Notes under the pieces: model-generated
Databases searched by the model: none
Told to the model about the DNA's origin: nothing
The model's input: the letters and a program-made list of their open reading frames with translations, nothing else
Shown here: positions 1 through 7,478 of the stretch, one piece after another
Numbering within the stretch: the first letter of the stretch is position 1
Layout of the letters: each line of letters opens with the position of its first letter
Position numbers and translations under genes: made by a program
Assembly (NCBI GenBank): GCA_963772555.1
Contig: CAVYXQ010000007.1
Location: 248,001 to 312,000, forward strand
DNA: 64,000 bases
DNA from: Roseiarcus sp963772555
GTDB lineage: Bacteria > Pseudomonadota > Alphaproteobacteria > Rhizobiales > Beijerinckiaceae
Reading direction: 5' to 3'

Positions 1-17
1 CGCGCGCGGATATCGAC

Positions 18-1010
18 ATGGCGTTCGTGCGCGACGTGATTCGTGGCAAAGGCCGATCGATCGAAGAGGCGGCGCTACGCGTCTTCGACCCCAAGCGGCG
101 GGACGGCGACCTCAAGCCGCCGCTCAGCCTCGTGGAGCTGAGGGCGCGCCAGGAGCGCTTCTACGCCAGCGCGCGGATGCGCATTGAACGGGAGGCGCCT
201 GACAAGGGCCGGAAGCATCTCGTCTTCGTCCAGAGCGGCCGGGGTTTCGACGCGGACTATCTACGCGAGCCGCGCGATTACGACATTCTCCTCAACTATT
301 ATCACGAGGGAGACGCCAATCCACTCGCCGACACGGCGGTGTTTCAGGCCGGCACGAAGACCACCTCGGTCCGCCGCCTGCTCGAACAGCGGCCGGATCT
401 GCTCATGCGCTACGAGGCCGTTCTCTTTCTCGACGACGACGTCGAGATCGAAGCGAAGGACATCGATGCGCTCTTCGCTGTGATGGCGCGCGAAGGGCTC
501 GATCTGGCCCAGCCGGCGTTGACCGCCAATTCCAAGACGGCCTGGCCTTACCTGCAAAGACCCAAGGCCGGAACAGGGATCATGCGCGTCTCCTCGATCG
601 AGATCATGGCGCCGACATTCTCGCGCCGCGCGCTCGAGCACGCGGGCTGGGTGTTTGCGGAGGCGGTCGGCGGCTGGGGAACCGACCTGCTGCTCGGGCC
701 GGCCGTGCGCGCCGCCTTTGGGCCGGAGAGCATCGGCGTCGTCGGCTCGGTCGCGGTGCGGCATGCGCGGCCCGTCGACACAAGGCACGGCGCGCTCTAC
801 GCCTATCTGCGCGCCAACGGCATCGACCCCGCCCACGAGGCCAACCAGATCGTCGCCGATTTCGGCGTCGAGCGATTCCTGCGGGCCCTCGCGCCGGGAG
901 AGTCCGGGCCGGTCTGCCAGGCGAGCGACCGGACATTCTGGCCCGGCCCGGCGTTCATTCCTGCCCGCGTTCGCTCCGAAGCTTCTCCCAATAGTCGAGC
1001 CGTCTCTTGA
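18..1010 (+). CDS. DUF707-like glycosyltransferase-family protein (5' end may be cut by the window)
   Basis: The protein carries a glycosyltransferase-A-like core with an acidic DDD motif in LFLDDDVEI (about residues 135-143), followed by a conserved aromatic/Gly segment (VGGWGTDLLLG) and a conserved His/Arg-rich stretch near residue 245. This pattern resembles the DUF707 family of putative sugar transferases. The reading frame is open to the window edge upstream of the ATG and no ribosome binding site precedes it, so this may be the C-terminal part of a longer protein. The 3' end overlaps the end of the convergent rarA gene by about 56 bases. Substrate is unknown. Confidence 0.6.
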   Translation: MAFVRDVIRGKGRSIEEAALRVFDPKRRDGDLKPPLSLVELRARQERFYASARMRIEREAPDKGRKHLVFVQSGRGFDADYLREPRDYDILLNYYHEGDANPLADTAVFQAGTKTTSVRRLLEQRPDLLMRYEAVLFLDDDVEIEAKDIDALFAVMAREGLDLAQPALTANSKTAWPYLQRPKAGTGIMRVSSIEIMAPTFSRRALEHAGWVFAEAVGGWGTDLLLGPAVRAAFGPESIGVVGSVAVRHARPVDTRHGALYAYLRANGIDPAHEANQIVADFGVERFLRALAPGESGPVCQASDRTFWPGPAFIPARVRSEASPNSRAVS

Positions 1011-2265
1011 GCTCGCGCTCGAAGCCGCGCTCGACCGGCTCGTAGAGGACGCGGCGGCCGAGCGCGTCGGGCCAGTAATTCTGGCCGCTGAAGGCTTCGG
1101 GCGCATCGTGGTCGTACTGGTAATCCGCCCCGTAGCCCTCGCGCTTCATCAGCCGCGTCGGCGCGTTCAATATCGTCTTCGGCGGCGTCAGCGACCCATG
1201 CGTTTTCGCCAGCGACTGCGCGGCGCCGAAGGCCCGGTAGACCGCGTTCGACTTCGGCGCGGTCGCGACATAGACGACCGCCGCGGCGATCGCCAGCTCG
1301 CCCTCCGGGCTGCCGAGAAAATCGTAAGCCTCCTTCGCGGCGTTGGCGACCACGAGCGCCTGCGGATCGGCAAGGCCGACATCCTCCGCCGCCATGCGCA
1401 CGACCCGACGCGCAATGAAGAGCGGATCCTCCCCGGCGTCGAACATCCGCGCGAGATAGTAGAGCGCCGCGTCCGGATCGGACCCGCGCACGCATTTGTG
1501 CAAGGCGGAGATCAGATTGTAATGGCCGTCCTGCGCCTTGTCGTAAATCGGGGCGCGCCGTTGCACCGCCTCGACGAGCCGGGCCGGGTCTAGGACCTCG
1601 CCCGGTCGCGCGGCGCGCCACACTTCTTCCGCCAGCGTCAGCGCCGCGCGTCCGTCGCCGTCGGCCATGCCGATCAGGGCTTCGCGCGCTTCGCGGTCGA
1701 GCGGCAGCGGCTTTTCCAGGAGGCGCTCGGCGCGTTGCAACAGCGCTTCGATCGCTTCGGCGCTCAAGGGCCGAAAGACGAGCACGCGCGCCCGCGACAG
1801 GAGCGAAGCGTTGAGCTCGAACGACGGGTTTTCCGTGGTCGCGCCGATCAGCGTGACGACGCCGGCCTCCATGACGGGGAGGAAGGAGTCCTGCTGCGCC
1901 CGATTGAAGCGGTGGATCTCGTCGACGAAAAGGAGCGTGCCCTGCCCATGCGCGCGCCGCGTCCGGGCCGCATCGAAGATCTTCTTCAGTTCGGCCACCC
2001 CCGTATGGATCGCCGAAACCTGGACGAAGGCGTCCGGCCGCCCGGCGCCGATCAGCCGCGCGACCGTCGTCTTGCCGCTGCCCGGCGGGCCCCAGAAGAT
2101 CATCGAGCCGAGCGTCGGCGCTTCGATGAGGCGGGTCAGCGCGCCGTCCGGCCCGGTCAGATGTTCCTGGCCCGAGACGTCCGCGAGCGTCGTCGGCCGC
2201 AGGCGCTCGGCGAGCGGCGGGGCAGGCGCCTTCGATACCGGGGTTGCGTCGTCGAAGAGGCTCAC
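955..2265 (-). CDS. rarA: Replication-associated recombination protein A, AAA+ ATPase
   Basis: RarA/MgsA is a clamp-loader-like AAA+ ATPase acting at stalled replication forks. The 436-residue product has Walker A (GPPGSGKT), Walker B (LLFVDEIH), a sensor I region (IGATTENPSFELN) and the long C-terminal tetramerisation part with YQYDHD and QNYWP, all typical of the family. I chose the GTG start at 2265 (MSLFDDA...) because GGAGG lies ten bases upstream; an earlier in-frame start would add unrelated sequence. It is transcribed divergently from the serine hydrolase and converges on the glycosyltransferase-like gene. Confidence 0.93.
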   Translation of the reverse strand: MSLFDDATPVSKAPAPPLAERLRPTTLADVSGQEHLTGPDGALTRLIEAPTLGSMIFWGPPGSGKTTVARLIGAGRPDAFVQVSAIHTGVAELKKIFDAARTRRAHGQGTLLFVDEIHRFNRAQQDSFLPVMEAGVVTLIGATTENPSFELNASLLSRARVLVFRPLSAEAIEALLQRAERLLEKPLPLDREAREALIGMADGDGRAALTLAEEVWRAARPGEVLDPARLVEAVQRRAPIYDKAQDGHYNLISALHKCVRGSDPDAALYYLARMFDAGEDPLFIARRVVRMAAEDVGLADPQALVVANAAKEAYDFLGSPEGELAIAAAVVYVATAPKSNAVYRAFGAAQSLAKTHGSLTPPKTILNAPTRLMKREGYGADYQYDHDAPEAFSGQNYWPDALGRRVLYEPVERGFERELKRRLDYWEKLRSERGQE

Positions 2266-2461
2266 GCCCTCTTGTCCTCCGCCGGCGCGAGGCTGTCCAG
2301 CGGGCCCGAGGCGACGCGGCGCCTTGCCCGCCGCGCGCCGATCCCCCAATGTTGGTCTCCGCCAAATCCCGTGAGACCGTCATGAGCTCCTCCCCCTGCC
2401 CAATGCCGACCCCGAGAGCGCCGGGGTCGATCGGGACCGGCTCGCGCGCCTTAGCGCAGTC

Positions 2462-3568
2462 ATGGCTCGCCAGGTGTTCGAGGAGAGGAAGGCGCCGGGC
2501 CTTTCGATCATGATCGCGCGGAACGGCAAGGTCGTTTTCCGGGAAACCCTCGGCGCGCTCAGGCCCGGCGGGCCGCCCATGCCGGAGGACGCCATCTTTC
2601 GCATCTACTCGATGACGAAGCCGATTGTCTCCGTCGCGGCGATGACGTTCGTCGAGGACGGACGACTGCTGCTCTCCAACTCGATCGCGAAATACCTGCC
2701 CGCCTTCGCCGCGATGAATGTCGGCGTCGAGCGCGAGGGACGCTTCCAGCTCGAACCGGCGAAGCGGCCGATCACGATCCACGATCTGATGCGGCATACC
2801 TCCGGGCTGACCTACGGCTTCCTCGGCAATTCGCCCGTCCACAAGCTCACGCACGAAGCGCACATCCTCAGTCAGAGCCGCTCGATGGACGAACATCTGG
2901 CCGTCCTCGCCGGACTGCCCCTGCTTCGCCAGCCAGGCGAGGTCTGGGAGTACGGCCACTCGACTGATGTGCTGGGCCGCATCCTCGAGCTCGTTGCGGG
3001 CAAGAGCCTCGGGGCGCTGCTGACGGAGCGCGTCCTCGGGCCGCTCGGCATGGACGACACGGCGTTCTTCACTCCGCCCGACAAGATGAGCCGGCGAGCC
3101 GAGCCGGTTTCGATGGACCTCGCTCGCGTGCAGCACGTCGATCCGATCGAGGCGACGGCGCCGCCGAGGTGCGAATTCGGTGGCACCGGCCTCGTCTCCA
3201 CCCTTGACGACTATGCGCGGTTCGCCGCGACGCTGCTAGCCGGCGGAGCGCTCGGCGGCGTCCGGCTCCTCAGCCCGCGCACGATCGCCTTCATGACGAC
3301 TGATCATCTCGGCGGCGCAATCATCGGCCGAAGCCCGCTGCTCGAGCCCGGCCACGGCTTCGGGCTCGGCTTTGCGGTTCGCCTCGAGCTTGGCCTGGCG
3401 ACGGCGATGGGCGACGTCGGCGAATACAAGTGGGGCGGCTGGGCCGGGACCGGTTTCTGGGTTTCGCCGCGCGACCGGATGTTCGCGATCTTCATGGTCC
3501 AGGCGCCGGAATATCTCTACAACCTGCGCGAGATCTTCCGCAACGCGCTGTACGCGGCGCTCGGCTGA
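2462..3568 (+). CDS. Serine hydrolase, beta-lactamase class C / S12 family (5' end disturbed)
   Basis: The S-x-x-K nucleophile motif is present as SMTK (about residue 50 from the ATG at 2462), followed by the Tyr motif in VWEYGHSTD and a C-terminal GWAGTGFW region, as in EstB-like esterases and penicillin-binding-protein relatives. The family N-terminus (ADPESAGVDRDRLARLSAV) is encoded in frame upstream of 2462, back to a stop at 2372-2374, but contains no ATG or GTG. ATG 2382 lies in another frame and would join it if the C5 run at 2392-2396 had one more C. So either the protein starts late at 2462 or the gene is frameshifted near 2395. Probable esterase; substrate unknown. It ends 3 bases from the convergent glyoxalase gene. 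Confidence 0.75.
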   Translation: MARQVFEERKAPGLSIMIARNGKVVFRETLGALRPGGPPMPEDAIFRIYSMTKPIVSVAAMTFVEDGRLLLSNSIAKYLPAFAAMNVGVEREGRFQLEPAKRPITIHDLMRHTSGLTYGFLGNSPVHKLTHEAHILSQSRSMDEHLAVLAGLPLLRQPGEVWEYGHSTDVLGRILELVAGKSLGALLTERVLGPLGMDDTAFFTPPDKMSRRAEPVSMDLARVQHVDPIEATAPPRCEFGGTGLVSTLDDYARFAATLLAGGALGGVRLLSPRTIAFMTTDHLGGAIIGRSPLLEPGHGFGLGFAVRLELGLATAMGDVGEYKWGGWAGTGFWVSPRDRMFAIFMVQAPEYLYNLREIFRNALYAALG

Positions 3569-3571
3569 TCT

Positions 3572-4009
3572 TCACCAGACGCCGGTGTTCGGCATCGAGG
3601 CCCACGGCTCGGCCGGGGCGAGCGCGGCGCCCTTCTGCAAAAGCTCGATCGAGATCATGTCGGGCGTGCGGATGAAGGCCATGTTGCCGTCCCGCGGCGG
3701 CCGGTTGATGGTCACGCCGGCGTCCATGAGCTTCCTGCAGGTGGCGTAGATGTCGTCGACCCGATAGGCGAGATGGCCGAAGTTGCGCCCGCCGGTATAG
3801 ACCTCGGGGTCCCAGTTGTAGGTGAGCTCGACCAGCGGCGCCTGATCGCGCTTCGCCCGCTCGACGTCGCCGGGCGCGGCGAGAAAGACCAGCGTATAGC
3901 GGCCCTTTTCATTGTCGACCCGCCGCATCTCGACAAGGCCCAGGAGCTCGAAAAACGCGACCGTCGCCTTGAGATCCGTGACCCGGATCATCGTATGCAG
4001 GTATTCCAT
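3572..4009 (-). CDS. gloA: Lactoylglutathione lyase (glyoxalase I)
   Basis: Glyoxalase I isomerises the hemithioacetal of methylglyoxal and glutathione to S-lactoylglutathione. The 145-residue protein is a two-module VOC fold with the four expected metal ligands: His5 (EYLHTMIRV), Glu in LVELTYNW, His in FGHLAYRVDD and Glu in SIELLQ. Length and ligand spacing fit the bacterial Ni/Co-type enzyme. It is a single gene convergent with the serine hydrolase. The annotation is secure; only the in vivo substrate preference is inferred. Confidence 0.92.
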   Translation of the reverse strand: MEYLHTMIRVTDLKATVAFFELLGLVEMRRVDNEKGRYTLVFLAAPGDVERAKRDQAPLVELTYNWDPEVYTGGRNFGHLAYRVDDIYATCRKLMDAGVTINRPPRDGNMAFIRTPDMISIELLQKGAALAPAEPWASMPNTGVW

Positions 4010-4468
4010 GCGGGGCTCCTCGTTGGCTTGGTTTGCTTCGGCTCAAAGCATAGACGGTCGAGCGGGCTTAGGCAGCATCATAGTGAACGTCTCCCTCGGG
4101 CTGTCGCCGGCACGGTGTGGATTTCGGGCGCCCGTCGACAGGAACTTCAACAATTCTGTGAACCGGCTCGACCGCAAACTGGTCCCGGTTCCTCGGTCAG
4201 CCGCCGTGCAGATTTGCGGGCGCGGAGATGTTTTCAATGGTTTAAGTGTCACTTTTGGCAACATTCCAATTCCTGGGTGCCGACCCCCCGCACGACCCTC
4301 ACGCCCGCTGGTTTGACCCGCAACCCGTGGATCGCGAGCCACGGTGGTTCGCTCGGACTTTAACCCCCTGCGCTGTCGCCCTTCCTCGACTTTCCGAAAG
4401 CTTCCGAACGCTGCAATCGCGCTGCCGCCGGCTGCCAACCGCCTGCAATTTCCTGCCAAAAATTGCAA
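4010..4468. other. Intergenic stretch without a convincing gene
   Basis: This stretch lies between the gloA start and the left end of the IS1595-family element. Open frames on both strands lack ribosome binding sites and recognisable domains. It probably holds the gloA promoter and is the region into which the element jumped. Confidence 0.4.
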
Positions 4469-4476
4469 TTCCTTTG
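4469..4476. repeat. Target-site duplication, left copy (ATTCCTTT)
   Basis: The octamer ATTCCTTT lies directly outside the left inverted repeat and is repeated exactly at 6522-6529 outside the right one. Eight-base duplications are characteristic of the IS1595 family. The exact match argues for a fairly recent insertion. Confidence 0.93.
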
Positions 4477-4499
4477 GGACCTATATACGTGCTTGACCT
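4477..4499. repeat. Left terminal inverted repeat of the IS1595-family element
   Basis: All 23 bases match the reverse complement of 6499-6521. Identity stops abruptly after this, so the repeat length is well defined. Confidence 0.95.
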
Positions 4500-4549
4500 G
4501 ACGCCTTTGACGTGACAGGATTGTCAATGCCAAGGCTTGGGAGGGTACG

Positions 4550-4876
4550 ATGGCGGAGGACGCTAAGAGATATATCGCGATAATTCAGTTAAACAAAAAC
4601 TCGCCGCTCAGCCGCGTCGCCGCAGATGTTCCCGCGCTGATTGGTTTGTTTGATCGGGTTTCGAACGGCGAAAAGGAACTCGCATTCAAATCCAACGACG
4701 GACAGCTATTTGGCGTTTTCTTCAAAACTAGAATGCCACCCGCGATGATGCGCAGTCAATTTGAGGGCAGCGGGGCGACGCAAAATGGCGATAGCTTGAT
4801 AATATTCGAGGCCAGGAAGCTTGCGACCGGAACGGCTGGGTTTAGTCGGGCTTGGACGTGGCTACAGCATCACTAG
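4550..4876 (+). CDS. Passenger hypothetical protein of the IS1595-family element
   Basis: This 108-residue soluble protein begins 4 bases after a strong GGGAGGG ribosome binding site. It has no signal peptide, membrane segment or motif that I recognise. The N-terminal half (YIAIIQLNKNSPLSR, then a small alpha/beta pattern) and the C-terminal SRAWTWLQHH look like an ordinary folded cytoplasmic protein. It lies inside the transposon ends, 50 bases from the left inverted repeat, in opposite orientation to the transposase, so it travels as cargo. Function unknown; a role in regulation or host benefit is only a guess. Confidence 0.6.
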   Translation: MAEDAKRYIAIIQLNKNSPLSRVAADVPALIGLFDRVSNGEKELAFKSNDGQLFGVFFKTRMPPAMMRSQFEGSGATQNGDSLIIFEARKLATGTAGFSRAWTWLQHH

Positions 4877-5234
4877 GAAAGACTTTCAGCAATTCCAGTT
4901 GCTCCATACGAAGCTTAATTGCGACGCAAATAAGCCAGTCAACCGCCTTACAAGTTAAGAGCCATCGCCTTATCAACATCCCTGTTCTCCACAGGTACGG
5001 TCGCCAGCGCTCGTTGCGCATGTCTTCGAAGGCCCCGAATCGGCCTACACTAACGGCAGCGGTGTCTGGTAATGGAAACGGCGCCGGGTTGCACCCCGAC
5101 GCCGCTATTCTTGCCAGCGCTTTCCGGGCCTGTGTGCCACCCCGGAAACGAAGGCAAATCGCTATGCGTAGCGTCTCATTGATAACGATTTTCGCGTGAG
5201 ACCGCAAGCGGCACGTCTAGCCAAGGAGGCCATT
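4877..5234. other. Non-coding interval inside the IS1595-family element
   Basis: Overlapping open frames exist on both strands (4842-5207 minus, 4852-5199 plus), but neither has a ribosome binding site or protein-like composition. I see no clear hairpin. It separates the left passenger gene from the small ORF at 5235. Confidence 0.35.
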
Positions 5235-5333
5235 ATGGCTTTCCGACGAGCGTGCCATTGGGTCCGGGAACATCTCCGCGTCCGCAATGGACGCGTCCAG
5301 TATGTGACCGGCTATTGGCGCTGTTGCGCCTAG
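5235..5333 (+). CDS. Very small Arg/Trp-rich ORF (32 aa) in the IS1595-family element
   Basis: This short ORF has an excellent ribosome binding site (AAGGAGG, 4 bases before the ATG). Its product is basic and aromatic, with three Trp, four Cys-or-Tyr positions and a VRNGRVQYVTGYWR motif. That composition resembles short DNA- or RNA-binding peptides, but no family can be assigned. It ends immediately before the convergent 64-residue passenger gene. The strong initiation signal is the main reason to report it. Confidence 0.4.
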   Translation: MAFRRACHWVREHLRVRNGRVQYVTGYWRCCA

Positions 5334-5336
5334 TAG

Positions 5337-5531
5337 CTAAGACCGACGTCGCTCCTTAGAGCGACCTGGCCGTCGCGGGGACTTATCCTGCGGCGGCCGC
5401 TTTGTTTTCGCCCTTTCGATGCTCTCTTCAACTTCCTCTGGGTTGGTTGCAACAAAGCGCTCCAACCCTTCCTCAAAGCTCATATCCAGCCTTAAAGGAC
5501 GATCGAGCTTCGTTCCCTTCTTATGCGTCAC
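5337..5531 (-). CDS. Passenger protein translationally coupled to the transposase
   Basis: A 64-residue basic, charged protein lies directly downstream of the transposase. The GTG start at 5531-5529 overlaps the transposase stop TGA (5530-5528) as GTGA, a classic coupling arrangement. Earlier in-frame starts at 5540 and 5570 would sit inside the transposase. The N-terminal part (KKGTKLDRPLRLDMSFEE) reads as a small folded unit and the tail is Lys/Arg/Pro-rich. Coupling suggests it is made with the transposase and may act in transposition or its control. Function is not known. Confidence 0.55.
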   Translation of the reverse strand: MTHKKGTKLDRPLRLDMSFEEGLERFVATNPEEVEESIERAKTKRPPQDKSPRRPGRSKERRRS

Positions 5532-6451
5532 GCGATCAACGCCTTGTATGTGAGACGGCCCTCGACGCACGCAAACAGGTCATTCATGCGCGACGGCGCC
5601 TTCATGTCGCGACGGTTAAACCGCCATGTCATTTCGTCGACATACCGTTGCAGATGTTTCGCGGACACCCAATGGTGAACCCCGACGATCTGCCGCTTCA
5701 AGAGCGCCCAGATTGATTCGATCTTTTGTGTGTGGATAAAGCCCGCGCCGCGCACATACTCGCCGAGGCTATGACGGACGGTCAAGTGCAGATAATCCTT
5801 CGCCAGACCTCTGAAAGCGCGGTCTTCATCCGTCATCAAAACTGATTTGCTGGCAACGTTCGCTTTGATCTCGCCTTGCACGATTTCCTTCGTGTCGGCC
5901 CCGACATGTTTGGCGCGGAGCTCGCCGTCACGCTCGACCATCCCGAGCACAACCTCCTTGCCTTGGCCGCCCTGCTGGCCCGGTTTCTGGTCCCGCGCGT
6001 GACGGTTCTTGGCCTTCCCGCCGATGAACGACGTGTCGCTTTCGACGGTTCCCTTTAGTGGCGCATTGAATGAATTTGTCCGCGCCGCGTGTCGGAGCCT
6101 ATGCAGGACAAACCAAGCGCTCTTTTGAGTAATCTTAAGGTCCTTGGCCAGCGTCGTTGAAGCAATTCCCTTCGGATGGTTCGTTATCATCCAAATCGCC
6201 GCAAACCACTTGCGGAGCGGCAGTTTCGTATCTTCGAAGATCGTGCCGACTTTGATTGAAAACCGCTGACGACAATCTGGGTCCCCACACTTGAACGTCT
6301 TACGGTCTGAGAAATGATAGATGCGATTGCCGCCACAGTGCGGGCACCACTCACCGTCACGCCAGCGGATCGCCCGCAGATGGTCGATGCACGATTGTTC
6401 GTCGGGGAAACCTTCGAAGAGGGAAAACAGACTGTCGAACTGGGCAAGCAT
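5528..6451 (-). CDS. IS1595-family (ISXO2-like) transposase
   Basis: The 307-residue DDE-type transposase has an N-terminal zinc ribbon (CPHCGGNRIYHF, then CGDPDCRQRF), a helical region with SAWFVLHRLRHA, and the ISXO2-like catalytic core. First acidic residue: ESDTSFIGGKAKNRH. Second: VLMTDEDRAF. The third block is HTQKIESIWALLKRQIVGVHH, where Glu replaces the third ligand region; many relatives read HTNxxE here, so the Asn is a Gln in this copy. The ORF is intact and reads inward from the right inverted repeat. Its stop overlaps the coupled passenger start. Confidence 0.93.
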   Translation of the reverse strand: MLAQFDSLFSLFEGFPDEQSCIDHLRAIRWRDGEWCPHCGGNRIYHFSDRKTFKCGDPDCRQRFSIKVGTIFEDTKLPLRKWFAAIWMITNHPKGIASTTLAKDLKITQKSAWFVLHRLRHAARTNSFNAPLKGTVESDTSFIGGKAKNRHARDQKPGQQGGQGKEVVLGMVERDGELRAKHVGADTKEIVQGEIKANVASKSVLMTDEDRAFRGLAKDYLHLTVRHSLGEYVRGAGFIHTQKIESIWALLKRQIVGVHHWVSAKHLQRYVDEMTWRFNRRDMKAPSRMNDLFACVEGRLTYKALIA

Positions 6452-6498
6452 GGCAGCGGCTCCGATCTAGGTGCCACGCTACCCCAGATTTTTCCTTT

Positions 6499-6521
6499 GG
6501 TCAAGCACGTATATAGGTCCC
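6499..6521. repeat. Right terminal inverted repeat of the IS1595-family element
   Basis: This is the exact reverse complement of 4477-4499. It ends at the target duplication copy 6522-6529. Confidence 0.95.
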
Positions 6522-6529
6522 ATTCCTTT
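6522..6529. repeat. Target-site duplication, right copy (ATTCCTTT)
   Basis: Identical to 4469-4476. Removing the element and one copy restores an uninterrupted intergenic sequence. Confidence 0.93.
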
Positions 6530-7144
6530 CCCGGAATTGGGACATATCAAAGGGTTACGCGCGAAGAGAAAGGAAAAAAATAGTGGTGGCGACTTTCGCC
6601 GCGATTCCGCGAAACCAACTCGCTAATCTTGCTGTCCTCGATATTGTCCGTCGAAGGCTTGCAACGATTGAGCCCGAGAACGAACAAAGAAAAGAACTCT
6701 GAAATCTCCGACCCGCTTCGGCCCGGCCCTTGCGCGTCGCGCAAGGCTCGCGGGTTTCTGCGAGGGCTGGGGGAAGCCAGTGAGCCTGGGCGTGTCGCAA
6801 CTTTCGAAACCTGTGACGTAAGATCGCCTCGCGGCGGGAGTGCCGAAAAACACTGTAACATGAATTCTGTTTTTCTCAAAGAGAATGTCAACCGGGCGCT
6901 GTCCGAACAGACAGCGCCTCAACCGCGGTAGCGCAGCCGCAGCCGCCCCGTCGGCTTGGGAGACCGCCGCCGGTTTGAGGCGTCCCGCGACGTCGCCGAA
7001 AGCCGCTATTGCGGAAGCATTCGGTCTGACCCAGAGGAAGTCCGTCAAGGTGCTTTCGTGCGCGCCGAATCGGTGTATTCTATCCCTTGCTCCTTGCGAA
7101 GATCGCGAGGCGCATGAGAAGGTGGGCCAGGCAGCGGGGACACG
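6530..7144. other. Gene-free interval with two strong hairpins
   Basis: No ORF here has protein-like composition. Two perfect inverted repeats stand out: 6728-6746 (8-bp arms, CCTTGCGC with loop GTC) and 6895-6918 (9-bp arms, GGCGCTGTC with loop CGAACA). They could be terminators, processing sites or part of a small RNA; neither has a clear T-tract. Confidence 0.4.
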
Positions 7145-7468
7145 ATGTCCGTAAAATTTCCCATGGAGGTCCGCGTTTCGCCGGAACTGCCGTTCGGCCG
7201 GGACAAATGGTCGACGGAAGACGTAACGAAAAGCGTCTCGAATTTCAGCACTTTCGCCGACCTGTTCAGCCAAAAGCTGGGCGAGTTTTGCGACGCGTTC
7301 GCCAGGGGCATCGATCCGGTCAAGAGCAAGTCGGCGCACTACATGCTCGACACGATCGAGATGTATATAGAACTGACGTCGAAGGGCGAGATCAGGCTGG
7401 TCGCGTCGGCGAACGCCGACGTCAAGGGCGCGATCAAGCTGACCTTCAAGGCGAACAACCGGCCGTGA
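7145..7468 (+). CDS. Small protein resembling conflict-system effector-associated (Pepco/trypco-like) domains
   Basis: The product is 107 residues. The N-terminal part has a short beta strand (FPMEVRVSPEL), the middle is a long helix, and the end has the strand pattern IEMYIELTSKGEIRLVASANADVKGAIKLTFK. A helix followed by an amphipathic strand and a Gly/Ala-rich strand pair closing the protein recalls the small Pepco/trypco-type domains that accompany proteases in bacterial conflict systems. That resemblance is by eye only. No protease or NLR-like partner is adjacent. No signal peptide or membrane segment is seen. Confidence 0.5.
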   Translation: MSVKFPMEVRVSPELPFGRDKWSTEDVTKSVSNFSTFADLFSQKLGEFCDAFARGIDPVKSKSAHYMLDTIEMYIELTSKGEIRLVASANADVKGAIKLTFKANNRP

Positions 7469-7478
7469 GACCGGCGCC

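Larger units (their letters stand above)
4477..6521. mobile_element. IS1595-family insertion sequence with passenger genes (2045 bp)
   Basis: The element is bounded by perfect 23-bp inverted repeats (4477-4499 and 6499-6521, beginning GGGACCTATATACG) and an exact 8-bp target duplication ATTCCTTT. It encodes an ISXO2-like transposase on the minus strand and is about twice as long as a minimal IS of this family. The surplus holds three further ORFs: 4550-4876 (+), 5235-5333 (+) and 5337-5531 (-). Passenger genes are known in some IS1595 subgroups. Its base composition is visibly less GC-rich than the flanks, which suggests transfer. Intact ends and an intact transposase suggest it may still be mobile. 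Confidence 0.93.

Noticed and set aside
803..3136. Very long minus-strand open frame (777 codons) across rarA and the serine hydrolase
   Set aside because: It is a GC-rich shadow frame: the rarA and serine hydrolase proteins in other frames carry the real motifs.
6623..7339. Minus-strand 238-codon frame beside the transposon
   Set aside because: It overlaps the gene at 7145 and shows no protein-like composition or start signal.
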